The notes beneath the pieces were generated by a model. The model saw only the letters and a program-made list of their open reading frames with translations. It had not been told where the DNA came from and made no database searches. Of a stretch of 64,000 bases of DNA, positions 23,451 through 35,302 are shown piece after piece. The DNA lies in the NCBI GenBank assembly GCA_038503035.1, contig JAVSML010025181.1, positions 1 through 64,000 of the forward strand, read 5' to 3'. The position numbers and the translations under genes are program-made. The stretch's first letter is position 1; every line of letters begins with the position of its first letter. Origin of the DNA: Crocodylus rhombifer (lineage: Eukaryota; Chordata; Crocodylia; Crocodylidae).

Positions 23451-23815
23451 TTTAACTCTCTCTCACCTTAACCTTCCCCCAGGTACCCCAAGCACACACA
23501 TACATACTATACCATCCAAGATAGGAACTCACCTGTGTGTTTGTGTAGGTGGGTTGTATGCGTGTCTGTGTGTGTGTTATTGTGTGCATGATATACGAAT
23601 TAGTGATCTGTGTATGTGTACTGAGTGTGCAGGTATGGAAAATTGATTTTTGTCTCACTTTTGGGGTATATAGCATACGTGCTTGAATTGGTGATAGGTA
23701 TGCATGTGCCTAGGCTAGTTTGGATGTGTATGTGCCTGAGCTGGTAGTGTTTGTGTATATGCACCTAATTGATTTGTGTGTTTCTATATGTGCAATTGTG
23801 TCACACCCTCCCATC
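23451..23815 (+). repeat. Degenerate TG-rich repeat tract
   Basis: The plus strand is rich in TGTG, GTATGTG and TGTGTGTGT blocks. Loosely repeated units of about 25-50 bp carry GCATGTGCCTAGGCTAGTTT, ATGTGCCTGAGCTGGTAGTG or similar. It looks like an old TG microsatellite that expanded into a minisatellite and decayed. No coding content is visible. Confidence 0.55.
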
Positions 23816-23889
23816 TAACAGTGCAATACTGAGATCCTGAGAGTTGGCCTGACCCCACAGGACAACACTACCTTCAAAAAGCAGGCATC

Positions 23890-25400
23890 AAATTTAGGCA
23901 TGCTTATTTAATGCACCTTAACCATGTAGATGCCTTGAGGCACCTTAACACCATCTATGCTGAGTGAATGGGCCAGAGCTGAGCCCACAGGACCCCGTGC
24001 TGCCACCAAAATTAAGTGGTGGGTGCTGTTCTCCAAGGCACAGATGTCGGAGTGGCAGTTTCAGTAGCAGTGGTACCTGTCAGTGTGCTGACCAACTTGG
24101 GACTAAGTCAGCAGAGGGGACAGGAAGCATGAGGGATCTTGTCAAAGCACAAAGGAAAGGCCCCCCATGACTCCCTATTGGGGAAAGGGGCAGCACAGTG
24201 TAGGCATGGACTTTGCTAGCAGCTTCATCCACATCTCTGCCTCAGGGTGGGTTTACTAGCCAGGCAATGCTGCCCAACCGAGATTCAGGCACCCTTAGAA
24301 GCCCATGCTGAGGCTTCCACGCAGGACTGCACATGGGTTGGGACTGCATCTGCCCCCCAGTGCCCAGCCCAGCTTTTCCTGCTCTACCCACCTCTGTCTT
24401 GGGCAAGTGCCCAGCCTCCCTGCTGGACACTGCCCATAGAAGAGGCAGTTTGAGCTGCTGGGGCCTCTGTACAGCTTAGTCTAGGCACAACACAGATGGG
24501 GGTTCAGCCATGGATCACGTGAACCAAGGAAAGAACCTAGCTTCTACCCACATTGCACCCAGCTTGCCCAGGCTGAGCCATGCAGAGCCCCCAGGAGCTC
24601 ACACTGCCTCTCCCACAAGCAGTGTCCAGCAGGGAGTTGGGTGGAGCAGAGAAAGCCATGCCAGGCACTGGGGGCAGACAGTCCCAGCCTGTGTGGTGTC
24701 CTGGGTGGAAGCCTCTGCATGGGCTTCTAAGGGTGCCCGAATCCTGGGTGAGCAGTGTGGCATCCCATCCCTACAGGGCTGTATTGTCTGGCCAGTAAAC
24801 CTTCCTTGAGGGAGGTGTAGGGAAGCTGCTAGCAAAGGCCCTGCCTATGTTGTACTGCCCCTTTCCCCTGCAGAGAGTCATGGGGGGGGCCTTTGACAGG
24901 AGCCTTCATGCCTCCTGCCCCCTCTGCAAACTTGGTCCCAAGTCAGTCAGCACACCAGCAGGTACTGCTGCTGCCAGAACCACTGCTCAAGCTCCAGCAT
25001 CTGCACCTTGGAGAACAGCACCCACTGCTGCTTTGTCTTGGTGATGCCTGGGGGCAGTGCAGGACCCCATGGGCTTGACTCTGGCCTGTTCTCATCTGCC
25101 ACTGGGGAGGCAGGAACATGGGGGGGGTTAGAGCTGGGGCCAAGCTGATCACATCTGGGAAGCCTGAAGGCTCCCACCCCTTCAGCAAGCACTGAGCTAC
25201 ATCACCCAGCTACGCTGGCATGGGCTTCGGGGGAGGGGGCTGTCCAAGGTGCTGACCAGAGCAGGCTGCAGACACATTCACCCAGTGAGCCACATTAAGG
25301 CTCCATAAGATTTTAGGTGCACATGTGTAAATGTGCACCTAAAATCACCTTAAGGTGCCTTAAGCTTAGGTGCATGTAAATTCACATTTAGACACACCCA
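23890..25400. mobile_element. Long imperfect palindrome, probable non-autonomous DNA transposon
   Basis: Two arms of about 500-550 bp face each other around 24512. For example 24288-24308 is the exact reverse complement of 24717-24737, and 24021-24038 is that of 25006-25023. Similarity continues across most of 23960-24505 and 24520-25060 with scattered differences. The right arm carries an extra block of roughly 230 bp (about 25060-25290). Outer segments at both ends share AAGGTGC-type text, near 23912 and 25360. No transposase is present. I found no clean target duplication, so the ends are approximate. Open frames on opposite strands at 24242-24430 and 24580-24798 read as similar peptides because they are the two arms. 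Confidence 0.65.
25309..25346. repeat. Perfect 16-bp inverted repeat with 6-nt loop
   Basis: GATTTTAGGTGCACAT at 25309-25324 is the exact reverse complement of ATGTGCACCTAAAATC at 25331-25346, separated by GTGTAA. It lies at the outer part of the large palindrome's right arm. It could be the junction of two abutting transposon ends or a simple hairpin. Confidence 0.9.
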
Positions 25401-28400
25401 GTAAGATGCAGCAGGTAGCTGGAAGGAAAAGGTCTACGGAGCCCTGAAAAATGGTTGCCTGCAGGGTTCTTCAGTCAGGGATCTTTGGTTAGCTCCAACT
25501 GCTTCAGGTTTTTATGAATGGTTCAAGTATTCTTTTTATGGACAATTGGACTTTATGGACACTATGGACTGATTTTTTTTGTTTTTTTAAACTGACTGGC
25601 CATTAATTTATGGACAATTGGCAACCCTGATTTCAATTTAATAAGACGGGCAAGTGCTATGTCTCTCAATTTAATTCCCATATTTACTCCTTACTTTAAA
25701 TTTGCCTTTAGTTTACTTTGACCTACTAATCCTATATGTTGTATATTGGGACCCGATATACATTTCCTAGCCTATAAAAGTAGGGGCCAACATTTTTGGC
25801 AGGTGTGGCATAAATTAAGCCCTGCGCCCTCACCTAGGCCAGGTACAGACATTACACTTTTACCAGTATAAGTGATAGGAAATCAGTCTATATCCATAAC
25901 AGAACTGAAGTTCAGCACACAGACTTGGTTTTAAAATGGCAAAACACAGTCTAAGACATGCCCCCTGCCCTCTACCCCCCACCCCAGGACAAATCCATGT
26001 TCTGTTCATTACTAATGTAAAATATGCTGCTGACAGAAAACCACACAACTTAGACAGATTTCAAATCTGTCTTTCTGAATGTTCATACCTCACCCTATTG
26101 ACCCCATTTCCTTCCCATGCCCAATCTGCTGTTCTGCTTCTGATCCCTGCCTAAATTTTCTTCTTGGTTTTTATTTGCTGCTGTGCTACCTCCTCCCTCG
26201 GTGATGTGCCTCATGACACACAGACAGGGTCCCCATGCCACATGTGACCAGGACTCTTAGCATTTAATGTTATATTTTCTCATTAATCTTGACTGAGTAT
26301 GAGGTGTATTCTGTCCCTTCCACTATCTGTGGGGGAAACAGCAAAAAGTACTGAGTTTGGAGATAATGCTAGGTCTCTTTTTCATGCCCCAGCCAATTGG
26401 TCTGATTTATCTCTTTCTGTTTTATGCATGGGAGTAAAGAATTCCTTAAAGCAGAGGCAGTCATCTTTCTCCCAACATACCTTTCTTTCAAAGATAAAAA
26501 AAAATCCGTCTCAGCACACCCCTAATCTCTCAGGAATGGTAAAAGGAGGAAAAAAGAATGATGAAGATGATGTAGGTGTGTATGACAAAAGAGAAAAATG
26601 AAAAAAGAGATGACAGAACAAGAGAAACACAGCATTTCTCTATACAGTGACAGTTGACAAATACTTTCTTTAGGATAGTAAACCCTGTACTATGAGGCTT
26701 CTTTTGCAATGCCTTAAGTCACTCTCTGTTGGAGTTCAGAAGCAAACCTTCAGAGTCAGTTTATACTACACTTCTACCTAATGCAGAATTTCTTGTACTT
26801 TTTTCTACACAGCATAATTCTGGACACTGTGAAAGACAAGACACTGAACAAGACAGAGACTGCGTCTTATCCACTCTGGCAATTCCAACACGAGAACTTA
26901 GCATTGCTTTACCTCGCAAATCCTAATGCTGTCCTTTTCAACAAAATCAGTATGTGGAATTTGATCCTAAATAGCAGGTTTTCATACTACAGCATGTCTG
27001 TATCTATGTTTTCTAAAGCAAGGTTGGTTTCAAAGACTGGAAGGCATTACTTGGAGTTAGAACCAGAACATGCCCTCTGTACATGACACAGATGTCCCCA
27101 TCCGAGGCCTATTTGAACCACTTTCCCATATTCAACTGCTTTACACAAAAATGTTTGCAGACAGGGCAGCCTGAACCATGTCTTTTAGTGTATAATTAGA
27201 AGTATAATGGGGGACGTTCCCTGCAACCTCCGTGACCCCTAACAGCAGCTTTGTTGCATAACAGATATGTTCTTTCTGCACAAGAGAGACCAGGAACGTA
27301 CAAGGTCCGCCATAGGTCTGCCACATCCAACGGCAAAGCACAGAACTCTCTTCTGTATGATTCTTCTTGCAGAGCATGGGCTAGGGATCAGGGTGAGGAT
27401 GGACACCCATATACACTTTGCCCACAAAGGAACCATGGCATCTCTACCATTAGGCTGTAGTAGGCTCCGTAGAAGCTGAGGGTGCAAATTGGTCTACTTC
27501 TGCACATTTATATAATGACTGACCTACCTACTCAGAACTCCAAGCCCAGTCCACATGTACAAATACACAGCAGAACCTCTTCCCACCTTCCAGACTTAAA
27601 ATATGCACATTAACCAGCAAAGGTGAACAGCAGCTGAGGACTTGTGGAATGACTGTGGGGTAATTTGTGTCATCCCACAGGCCATTCCGAGGACTGTAGA
27701 ATGGCCTTTGGGATGATGCTTTACTACCACTTCCTTCTCAATGCAGCAGTTCTAATCAGGACGAGAAAGGATTACTCTACTCCATTTACATCCCCTAGCA
27801 TTTCCCCACTGCAGCTTTCCTTCCCTAGTTAGCTAAGTGCTGAGACCTCTCCAAGAATGACATTCAAAGTTCTATTCAGTCACTAAAATCCAGTTTCTCA
27901 TGCTGGAGGCAAGTCCTTTATTTCCACCATAACTCACAGCATGAGAACAAGTCAGCAGTTTCCTCTACAACTGAAAGCTTTGTATTCATCTAGTGAAGGC
28001 TGCAGGAGAGAAGTGTGCCGTCTCCTTTCCCCTACATAAGATAGGTTATTGCCATAACCCTCATACTTTCTAGCTAACCATACAGAATGACTCAAGCCAA
28101 CCACAGGACACTGGAAGGCAGCAGCTTTACCATGGAGCAGGGAGACTACCATTCACTTTTAAAAGCCAATTATGTAGAACTTAAAAATATGCTTTTTTGA
28201 AATCCTGTAGTATGTCATCCTCTCATAAGCCTCTGCTTTGATTCACTGTGGATACTGCCAGACTGTTTCCAAAATAAAAACAGAGGATCTTTTATTGCAC
28301 TCTGGAATCAAAAAGTGACACCAGTTGGCTCTGTAAAAATACCCCGAGTTCAGTACAAAGGTGTTACAATAACTGCTTCCTGCCACTGACACAGAAAGCA

Positions 28401-28434
28401 GAGCTGGGCTGTGGCTAGATAACACTGCACCCCC
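25401..28434. other. Unannotated sequence
   Basis: I can support no gene. Between 27141 and 27487 four overlapping frames of 69-82 codons stay open on both strands, which is slightly unusual, but none matches a family I know. GGTACAGACATTACAC near 25841 resembles a MITE end without a visible partner. The rest is ordinary AT-rich sequence. Confidence 0.45.
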
Positions 28435-28934
28435 TAAAGGCATGTGTGGATGTTCCCGAGACCTGAACTACAAGTGTAAGGGGTATTTTAAGCTGTGTGA
28501 TCACGGATCATTTCCTAACGTGTGGACATTGTTCACCAATGCTTGGAGCTGTGCTGGGAACACAACCTAAGTAAATTAGGGTAGGGGAAGGATAAGTAGG
28601 ATCAGGAGAGGGCTAGTGGGTCCATGAGGGATTCACACCAGGGCGGTTGTCCAAATTGGAGGGCTAAAAATAGTCCAATCAGGGTTGGGAAAAGGGAGGG
28701 AGGTAGAAGGAGTGCAGCTCTGGGGCTGGGGCAAGCCTCTGAGGTTTTCCCAGCCCCAGGGCTGAACATGTTCGGTTAACTCTGTCCCAGGTTAGCCCAA
28801 TCTATATAGTGCACCTCAGGAAAACTAAGTTAGATTTAGCCAGCCATTTCCAGCCCAGCCTAATCTCCCCAAACATGCATACACTTTGACACTTAGATCA
28901 ACCTAAGCCTAGTGCAACGTCTGCATGTAGCCTA
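28435..28934. mobile_element. MITE-like element (tentative)
   Basis: The left end TAAAGGCATGTGTGGATGTT and the reverse complement of the right end TAGGCTACATGCAGACGTT are similar, forming short imperfect terminal inverted repeats. Such TAxGGC..TGTxxACxTT ends are typical of small non-autonomous DNA transposons in sauropsids. The 500-bp body has no frame. I could not confirm a target-site duplication. Confidence 0.4.
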
Positions 28935-29480
28935 AGGCTATTTGTCTAGGCCACGATAGGAAGCAGAGACATCACCAAGCAGAGCTGACACGTTTTATTG
29001 AGCGAAACAGTCATTGCCCAAGAATCCTGTAGGGCTGGGTCCTGCAGCCACAGTGGCCCAATCTTCTGGGCCAATGCCTGGGGCATGCCCAGGGTTCCCC
29101 GTTTGCAGAGGTGCTCCTTGAGACTGAATCCCGGGGTGTACTTGTGTAAACACAAAACCCCAGGCTTCCCCACTTGCAGAGGCATGCCTGGCCATTCCAA
29201 CTTGGGGCCTATCTTAAAACAAACTCTCTCCTGCTTTAAAACAAATAGGTATCCACTGCAAAACAGCAGCAGATTTAAACGCCTTCTGTTGCAGCCACAA
29301 ATTTGCACATTTGTGGAATGACAAAAGGGCATGGACATCTGTCTGCTTTCACTTTGTGGACCCATCAGTCCCCTCCCCTTAATAAATTATTTTTATGGTG
29401 GCACAAAAGGTGACATCTGTTTGCAGCCTAATTTCCCCTAAATGCTGGACTGGCCCTTGATTAAAAGCAGTTATAAGTAG
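28935..29480. repeat. Block with internal direct repeat, related to 33060-33290
   Basis: CCCAGGGTTCCCCGTTTGCA near 29089, with GAGGTG after it, recurs as CCCAGGCTTCCCCACTTGCA near 29159, with GAGGCATGCC after it. A related block, ACCCAGGGTTCCCTGCTTGT, occurs near 33219. The three may belong to one dispersed repeat that I cannot name. The 139-codon minus frame at 28946-29365 shows no known domain. Confidence 0.4.
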
Positions 29481-29793
29481 GGCTTGGTTTAAATCACAGG
29501 CCCAGCTCATGGAGCGATAGCTCCTTTAATCTTGGAGTTCCCCCTGCGTGCCGCTCCCCACCGCTCGCTGCTTGCTCCTGATGGCTGGGAAGTGAAAGCC
29601 GCAGTTTTAAATATGCCGTGGCTTGTGTCTCTGCTGCTTGCTGCTGACTGGACAGGAGGCAAAAACCGTGGCACATTTAAAACCGTAGATTTTGCCTCCC
29701 AGCCATCAAGAGTGAGCGGGGTGCTTGTGGAAGGGAACTCAAAGATTAAAGGAGCTGCTGTACCAAGAGCTGGACCCCGATTTAAACCAGGCC
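29481..29793. mobile_element. Fold-back element, 313 bp
   Basis: The left arm 29481-29635 and right arm 29640-29793 are imperfect reverse complements with an axis near 29637. GGCTTGGTTTAAATC at 29481-29495 pairs with GATTTAAACCAGGCC at 29779-29793. AGCTCCTTTAATCTT at 29519-29533 pairs exactly with 29742-29756, and GATGGCTGGGA at 29580 pairs exactly with 29697-29707. There is almost no loop. It carries no gene and is probably a non-autonomous fold-back or MITE-type transposon. Confidence 0.75.
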
Positions 29794-30599
29794 TTAATTA
29801 TAAATCACCTTCACACCCCATTTAAAACCCCTTTAATTGACGTTACCCTGGTCCAAGCAGAGCAACGGAGAAAATGAAGTCAGCCCCATATTCTGTAAAC
29901 TCACAGGCAGATCCAGCCAATTAATGGAGCCCCTAGAAGTCCCGAGGTAGTGCTGCATGCACACAGTCTACACACCACAGCAGGAGACTTATGTTCGACA
30001 TACAAATACCTCCTGAAATAACTCTGACGGGAAAGCCTTTCTTTTTGTCTGAGCTAACAAGCTTTACTCAGCTGAAAGTCGCTCTTGCGTATACCCATTC
30101 CCTTTCTGAGTCTGCCGTCAAGAGGAATTGCTATCCTCCCCACCAGTCAGTGTTTGCCAGCTTATACAGCAGCCGATTAATGGGAGTCTCCTATCTTGCT
30201 ACGCAATGAATTCCCCATTAAACAAATTTGCACACAACATTAAGTTATTTCATCCTTCCAACAATCTTTTCCGCATCCTTTCATTCTAATTTGCTGCTGT
30301 TTGGTATGGAAGATTCTAGCTTTCAGGCGGGTTTCTTTACCTTGCCTGGAATAGGCAATGATTATAAAAGCTGCTGGTGGAGGTGTTGCACCGTGTTTTC
30401 AGTTTTTAATTTCTATTCTTACCCAGTTTTACCTTTAACTAAAAGTTATATTTTCCATATTTTCTCACGGGCTTTTTTTTTTTGCCTTTTTTATGGTAGA
30501 ATGTATTAAACTTTCCTTTAGTTTCACTTTGGCTCAAGAACAATATTTCAACTACATTCATATCTTAGATATATAGCATTTGGCTGGCAGAGAGTATAA
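29794..30599. other. Unannotated sequence
   Basis: There is no gene. Some weak inverted similarity to the flank of the fold-back at 29481 continues for about 60 bp on the right side, so the element could be slightly longer than given. The rest is AT-rich. Confidence 0.45.
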
Positions 30600-31200
30600 G
30601 AAGCAATATATTATTTACCTCTAAAGAAGAATGGGAATCTGATCTGGAGATTACCCAATAAGTGGTTGTGAGGATTTATTTGAATTCCCTTAAGAACCCT
30701 GTTAGTATATAATTTGTTGCATAGGATTTATTACTCTCCCAAGAGATTTCCTTCAATGTATTAAAACCATATTCCAGACGTACCCAAGATGTCTCATTGT
30801 GGATGGGCTTTCTTGTCTATATGAAATGCATTTACCCAACGTACTTCTCAGGAAGATCTGGGGGTTTTACATTATGTGTCTGTATTTGTTTTTCCAAAAG
30901 TTTTTCCAAAGAAAGATCAATATGCTATATTCCTTTGCTTTGATTGCACTGTCATATACAGATTTATCTTTATTTAAAAAACAGTTGACGTCATTGGTAA
31001 TATTCCTTGCAGTCTCAAATCTTTGAATTCAATTCTCATTGAAGGATAAAGTTCCTGCAGTGACTACACAGGTCATTTTGTATTTGTAGAAATCCTTTTG
31101 CTCCTATATTCTTATCCACTGTTTGGTTTATCTTTACCAGATATACCTTTACATTATGGGATGTCTCTGCATGGATGCTGTGGAGATTAATATTGTTTCG
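30600..31200 (+). mobile_element. L1/Tx1-like LINE ORF2 remnant (tentative)
   Basis: From 30693 a plus frame reads 'LLVYNLLHRIYYSPKRFPSMY' in short pieces. This matches the conserved 'K.LHR.Y.TP.RL..M' block near the C-terminus of L1/Tx1-clade ORF2 proteins (family knowledge). A second frame at 30799-31026 reads 'ALIALSYTDLSLFKKQLTSL', resembling the 'L.....LS..K..LL..LL.AA' segment that follows in those proteins. The cysteine-histidine positions expected between the blocks are degraded, and stops and shifts are frequent. Confidence 0.45.
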
Positions 31201-33569
31201 TTCTGCTACTATCTGTAAAAGTATATTGAAGCTGTAAACCACTATGATCTGATATGATATAGTCTTAATGTAATTAGTTCCACATTTGGGGTTAGGGCAT
31301 TTATAGCCCATTGAAGCAAATAGAAACACTTGAACTGAATTCAAGAATTCAAGGGATGTTAGGTTAAGACCTTTGCTGAGCACCAGACTGCTTAAAAACA
31401 ATCAACCCTGTGGTGGAGAAATCAACAGCAAAAAAAACTGAGCGCTACAAAATACTGTTAGGACCAAATTACTGTCCTTTTTGAAAAACTAGAGAAAAGA
31501 GTTGCTGTCTCTTGTTCCCTGTGGATTCCAGGTATCCATGGAGAAGATAAAAGGCGATGTGAAGGCTTTCTAGAGAGCAGACAATGCTTTTTTTTTGTTT
31601 TGTTTTTTCAAGCAAACTAAAAAGATCTGTGGCTTCTACAACCCTCGGTCACGCTGACCCTGCAGGTTCTGAACCACACCCTGGGGGAAAAGGAGAACAA
31701 CAATTTGGGAGAGCAAGACCTGGATATCTGCATTGGTGGAGATACTGTCAGTCACTGAAGTGACTCTCAGAAATCCAGTCTAAGGAACATTAATCTTCTT
31801 TCCCGTGGTTTCAGCTCACAACTCCAAACGTGCAGTAAGAAGGACAACTAGTTAAAGGTTGCAAGTCTGTCTGTTGTCACAGTTTTACCAGGCTTTAAAG
31901 GAAGCTAATATTAAAATTACTTTTAAAGAATAGTTTCCATTTAGATGCTTTAGTTGAATCTAGGGAAAGGTTTGTACATTATAATTTCTGTAATGTATTC
32001 ATTTCCTAGTGTCTTGCATTTGAAAATGTTTATTCACATCACCCTTCAAATTAGCCTGAGGTTCAATGATTGCGGGGTTATTGAAATTGCAAGAATTCAA
32101 ATTATTCCTTTGTGTCTCTTAACTCTAAAGACCTACTGTTCCCAGATATGAACACATTAAGGGATCGACATTTTGCTAAATTATTTAAACTCTTCAGAGA
32201 ATCATAACATAAAAGAGTGTTCACATTTGTATCTGTCCATTCAGATTTGGCTTAAAAGTAGGAGCCACAGGTCTGCTGTTGACTCCTAGCCACAACCCTG
32301 TTTATACCCATTATAGCGTTTAATGTCATATTTAAAAAATGCTCTAGAATCAAACTTAAGAAAATGGAAAGAACAAGTCTCTACCATTTGAGGAAAGGAG
32401 AATCTCCTTTTGCTAATGGCTCCTTCTAATCTTTGACATACAAGCAGTAGAAGGCATATGCACACACTTATTTTTCTAAGTTGTTATTATGAAGGCTCTT
32501 CCATTTATCCTCCCCCACACACACACACACATTATTAATTTTTATTTCTTACATTTACTAGAAATTTCAGTTGCTTTAACAGGATTAAGACACTGAATAA
32601 CACCATACTCTAACAAATCGGGCTCCACTGGGACTTACACAAGTGCCACAAGGACAAATCCTGAGCCATGTATGTGTGTAAGATAAGAGTAGCAAGACAC
32701 TATTAAAAATGTTGCATCACCAGTCCTTGGACTGCTGCTGTGACTTATTTACTTCAAAGCAAGGTTGAAAATGCTTCTCTCAAGACTTCTAGTAGACTCT
32801 AAGACTAAACATATTACTATTTAGCAGCAATGTACGATGGTCTGCTCCCTAACGGCTAGAGGCCTGAAAACTGCTATCAGTCTGGCTATAAAAAAGATGG
32901 TACATTTGCAGCTTTATTTGTAAACAGAAAGCACATAGACATCTCTACTACTTGCCACACCACAAATGACCAGATCTGTAGCCCCAACAAAAGGTAGTAA
33001 CATAATTTTTGCTGCTTTATGGTGCAGGCAGCCTAGAGTTGCTCATGCTCTCCAGCTATACACTTCCAGAGACTGAGGAGTCTGATACTGCATGCCAGGA
33101 ATTCCCATATGGGATCAGGACCCTCAAGTCTTGGGAGCACCTGTCCAGCTTTCCCAGAGGAAGCGCTTACAGAAACACACCTATAGGAAATCTCCAGAGT
33201 GCATCTCTAAGTGGGAAAACCCAGGGTTCCCTGCTTGTAGAGATGTGCCCTGGGGAAAGTCTGAGATGCCTTTTTGTAAGAAGGGAACATGTCATCCCAC
33301 AGGAACAATGGGTGGGCCGATGGGCAATGTGTGCTGCTCAGTGAAGAGGATCAGCTGTGCAAAGGACACATCTGTATCCAGCACAGATAATCCACTTTAT
33401 CTGGCAACATCAGTTTTCACCCATAGTAGTACTGTGGGCTATTAGCACTGAAATAGCAGAACCACTGATATGTTTCCCCAGTTCAAGTCTTAGCTGTGCC
33501 AGCTGTTTAAAGACCAACAGGATACTCATACAATCAAAAAGCACTGATGATCACAATATAATGATATCG
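31201..33569. other. Unannotated sequence with an (AC)n tract
   Basis: There is no gene. A short CA run lies at about 32515-32531. The two overlapping plus frames at 33009-33445 (111 and 117 codons) cover a block related to the repeat at 28935-29480 and have no protein homology I can name. Confidence 0.45.
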
Positions 33570-33867
33570 GGTGTTGCTGAGGGGTCCCTATAGGCCTGAA
33601 AATTTGTCAGTGAGTGGCAGCAATTGCCTCTCTCCTGCTGCCAAATTTCTAAACCTATGGGGAGTCCCACAGGCTGGACAGCATACTGGACTTAATGTGC
33701 AGACATGGCCCAAGCCCAATACAGACACAAAGGGCTGGAGGCAGCACAGGCCCCAAGCCAGCTGGCAGTGATGGGCTAAGGGAGGCAGTGTGGGACCTAA
33801 TCCAGCATGTGGACCAGCCCCAATGCCATTCATCCAGCCCACAGCACCAAAAGGTTGAGCACTGCTG
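33570..33867 (-). mobile_element. hAT-like element end
   Basis: Reading the minus strand from 33867, the terminus is CAGCAGTGCTCAACCTTTTG followed by GTGCTGTGGGCTGG. It resembles the CAGTGGTTCTCAACCTTTT-type ends of Charlie-like hAT transposons (family knowledge). The other end is not clear. The body is GC-rich without a transposase frame, as expected of a non-autonomous copy. Confidence 0.45.
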
Positions 33868-34440
33868 AACTAGCCTAATGTATTTAAGCTTATGGATGGC
33901 GGGAAGGCTAAGAAGGGAGCTTTTATCATCCTTAGAAGTTCAAAGCCTATAAAAGCAGTATTTTGCTATCATCTAGCTGCTTTAAACAGATCTGAGGTAA
34001 GGAAACAAAGAACAGAGGCAGAATTCATTTAGATAAGAGTCACTCATTTGATGAAGCTGGGGTTTTCAGAGAAAAATGTTTTACTACAGAGTAAAAAATA
34101 TAGGCTGTAGATAGCCAAAATAATTATTTGCATCTCAAATCTGTAATACATTCCAGCCTATACTTTACTAAAAAAAATCCAGGAAAATGATGTATATATG
34201 ATGTACAATGTACAAACGATGTATAAATGCTCTGCTGAAAACCTCAACTGTGATGGAGATATTACAAACCCTATGTTTATTTTATGAATATGCAATAAAC
34301 AGGCAGCAATTTTCTCTGTGAAAATCATCATAGGAAAAACTACTATAGAAAAATCATTAAGGGTACAATTCCACCCTATTACTTCATAACTTTTAGTTGA
34401 AAAAAATGTGTTCAAGGATGCAGTTGTAGACACTGCGGGA
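33868..34440. other. Unannotated sequence
   Basis: There is no gene. The minus frame 34158-34568 runs partly antisense to the following CR1 and has no independent support. Confidence 0.5.
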
Positions 34441-35302
34441 GGGGGGGTTGTAGGCCTTGGATCCAGAATGACCTGGATAGACTGGAGAAATGATTCACAA
34501 TCAATGCAATGAGATTCATCAAGAACAAGTGCAAAGTCCCAAACTTGGGAAAGGGTACCCACATGCACAAATACAGACTAGGGAATGCTGGGGTAGGCCG
34601 CGGTTCTGCAGAGAGGGACCTGGGGATTATGGTAGACCATGAGCTGAATGAACCAAGTGTGCTCTTGTTGCAAAAACACAAAACAAAAAACACACACAAC
34701 CCCCTCTCCCCCAGCATCATCCTGAGTTGATATGCAAGTGACACTTCTGTTAATACAAAGGAAGTGATTCTTCCACTATTTGGCACTGGTGAGGCCTCAC
34801 CTGGGGTACTGTGTCCAGTTCTGGGCACCATGCCTCAGGAAGGATGTTGACAGTTTGGAAAGAGTCCATAAAAGTGATCAGGAGCCTGGATGACAAGATT
34901 TATGAGGAAAGGCTGAAATAACTGGGTTTACTTGGCCTGCAAAAGAAAAAAGACTGAGGGGGATTTGAAAACAGTCTTCAAATACCTGAAGTATAGAGAG
35001 GACTGAAATGGGCTCTTTCTCTATGGCTGTAGGGGACAAGACCAGAAGCAATGGTCACAAGCCTCAGCTGGGGAAATGTATGCTGGAGATTAGGAGGACT
35101 ACTCTGACTGTGAGAGCGGTCAGGCATTGGAATAGTCTACCAGAGAAATTGTGGAATCTCCAACCTTGAAAACTTCCAAGAGCAGGTTAAACTGACATTT
35201 GGCCAGGATAATTTAGCTAGGGATAATCCTGCCTTGAGCATGGCGTAGATCTGATGACCCTACAGAGGTCCCTTCCAGCCTCATTTTCCTATGATCCTGT
35301 GA
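34441..35302 (+). mobile_element. CR1 LINE 3' end, about 860 bp
   Basis: This is the C-terminal third of CR1 ORF2 plus the 3' tail. The frame from about 34459 reads 'QNDLDRLEK', a stop, then 'FTINAMRFIKNKCKVPNLGK' and 'HMHKYRLGNAG', then 'SAERDLGIMVDHELN'. These are the conserved segments following the FADD box. A (CA/AAAAC)-rich insertion or expansion near 34675-34705 interrupts it. '[20 protein letters not shown]' continues from about 34791 after a shift. The end TCCCTTCCAGCCTCATTTTC followed by CTATGATCCTGTG is the CR1 tail. Stops and shifts make it inactive. Confidence 0.85.

Noticed and set aside
24242..25192. Similar short peptides on opposite strands, suggesting a small gene family
   Set aside because: The similarity comes from the two arms of the palindrome. 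There is no start context, domain or frame conservation.
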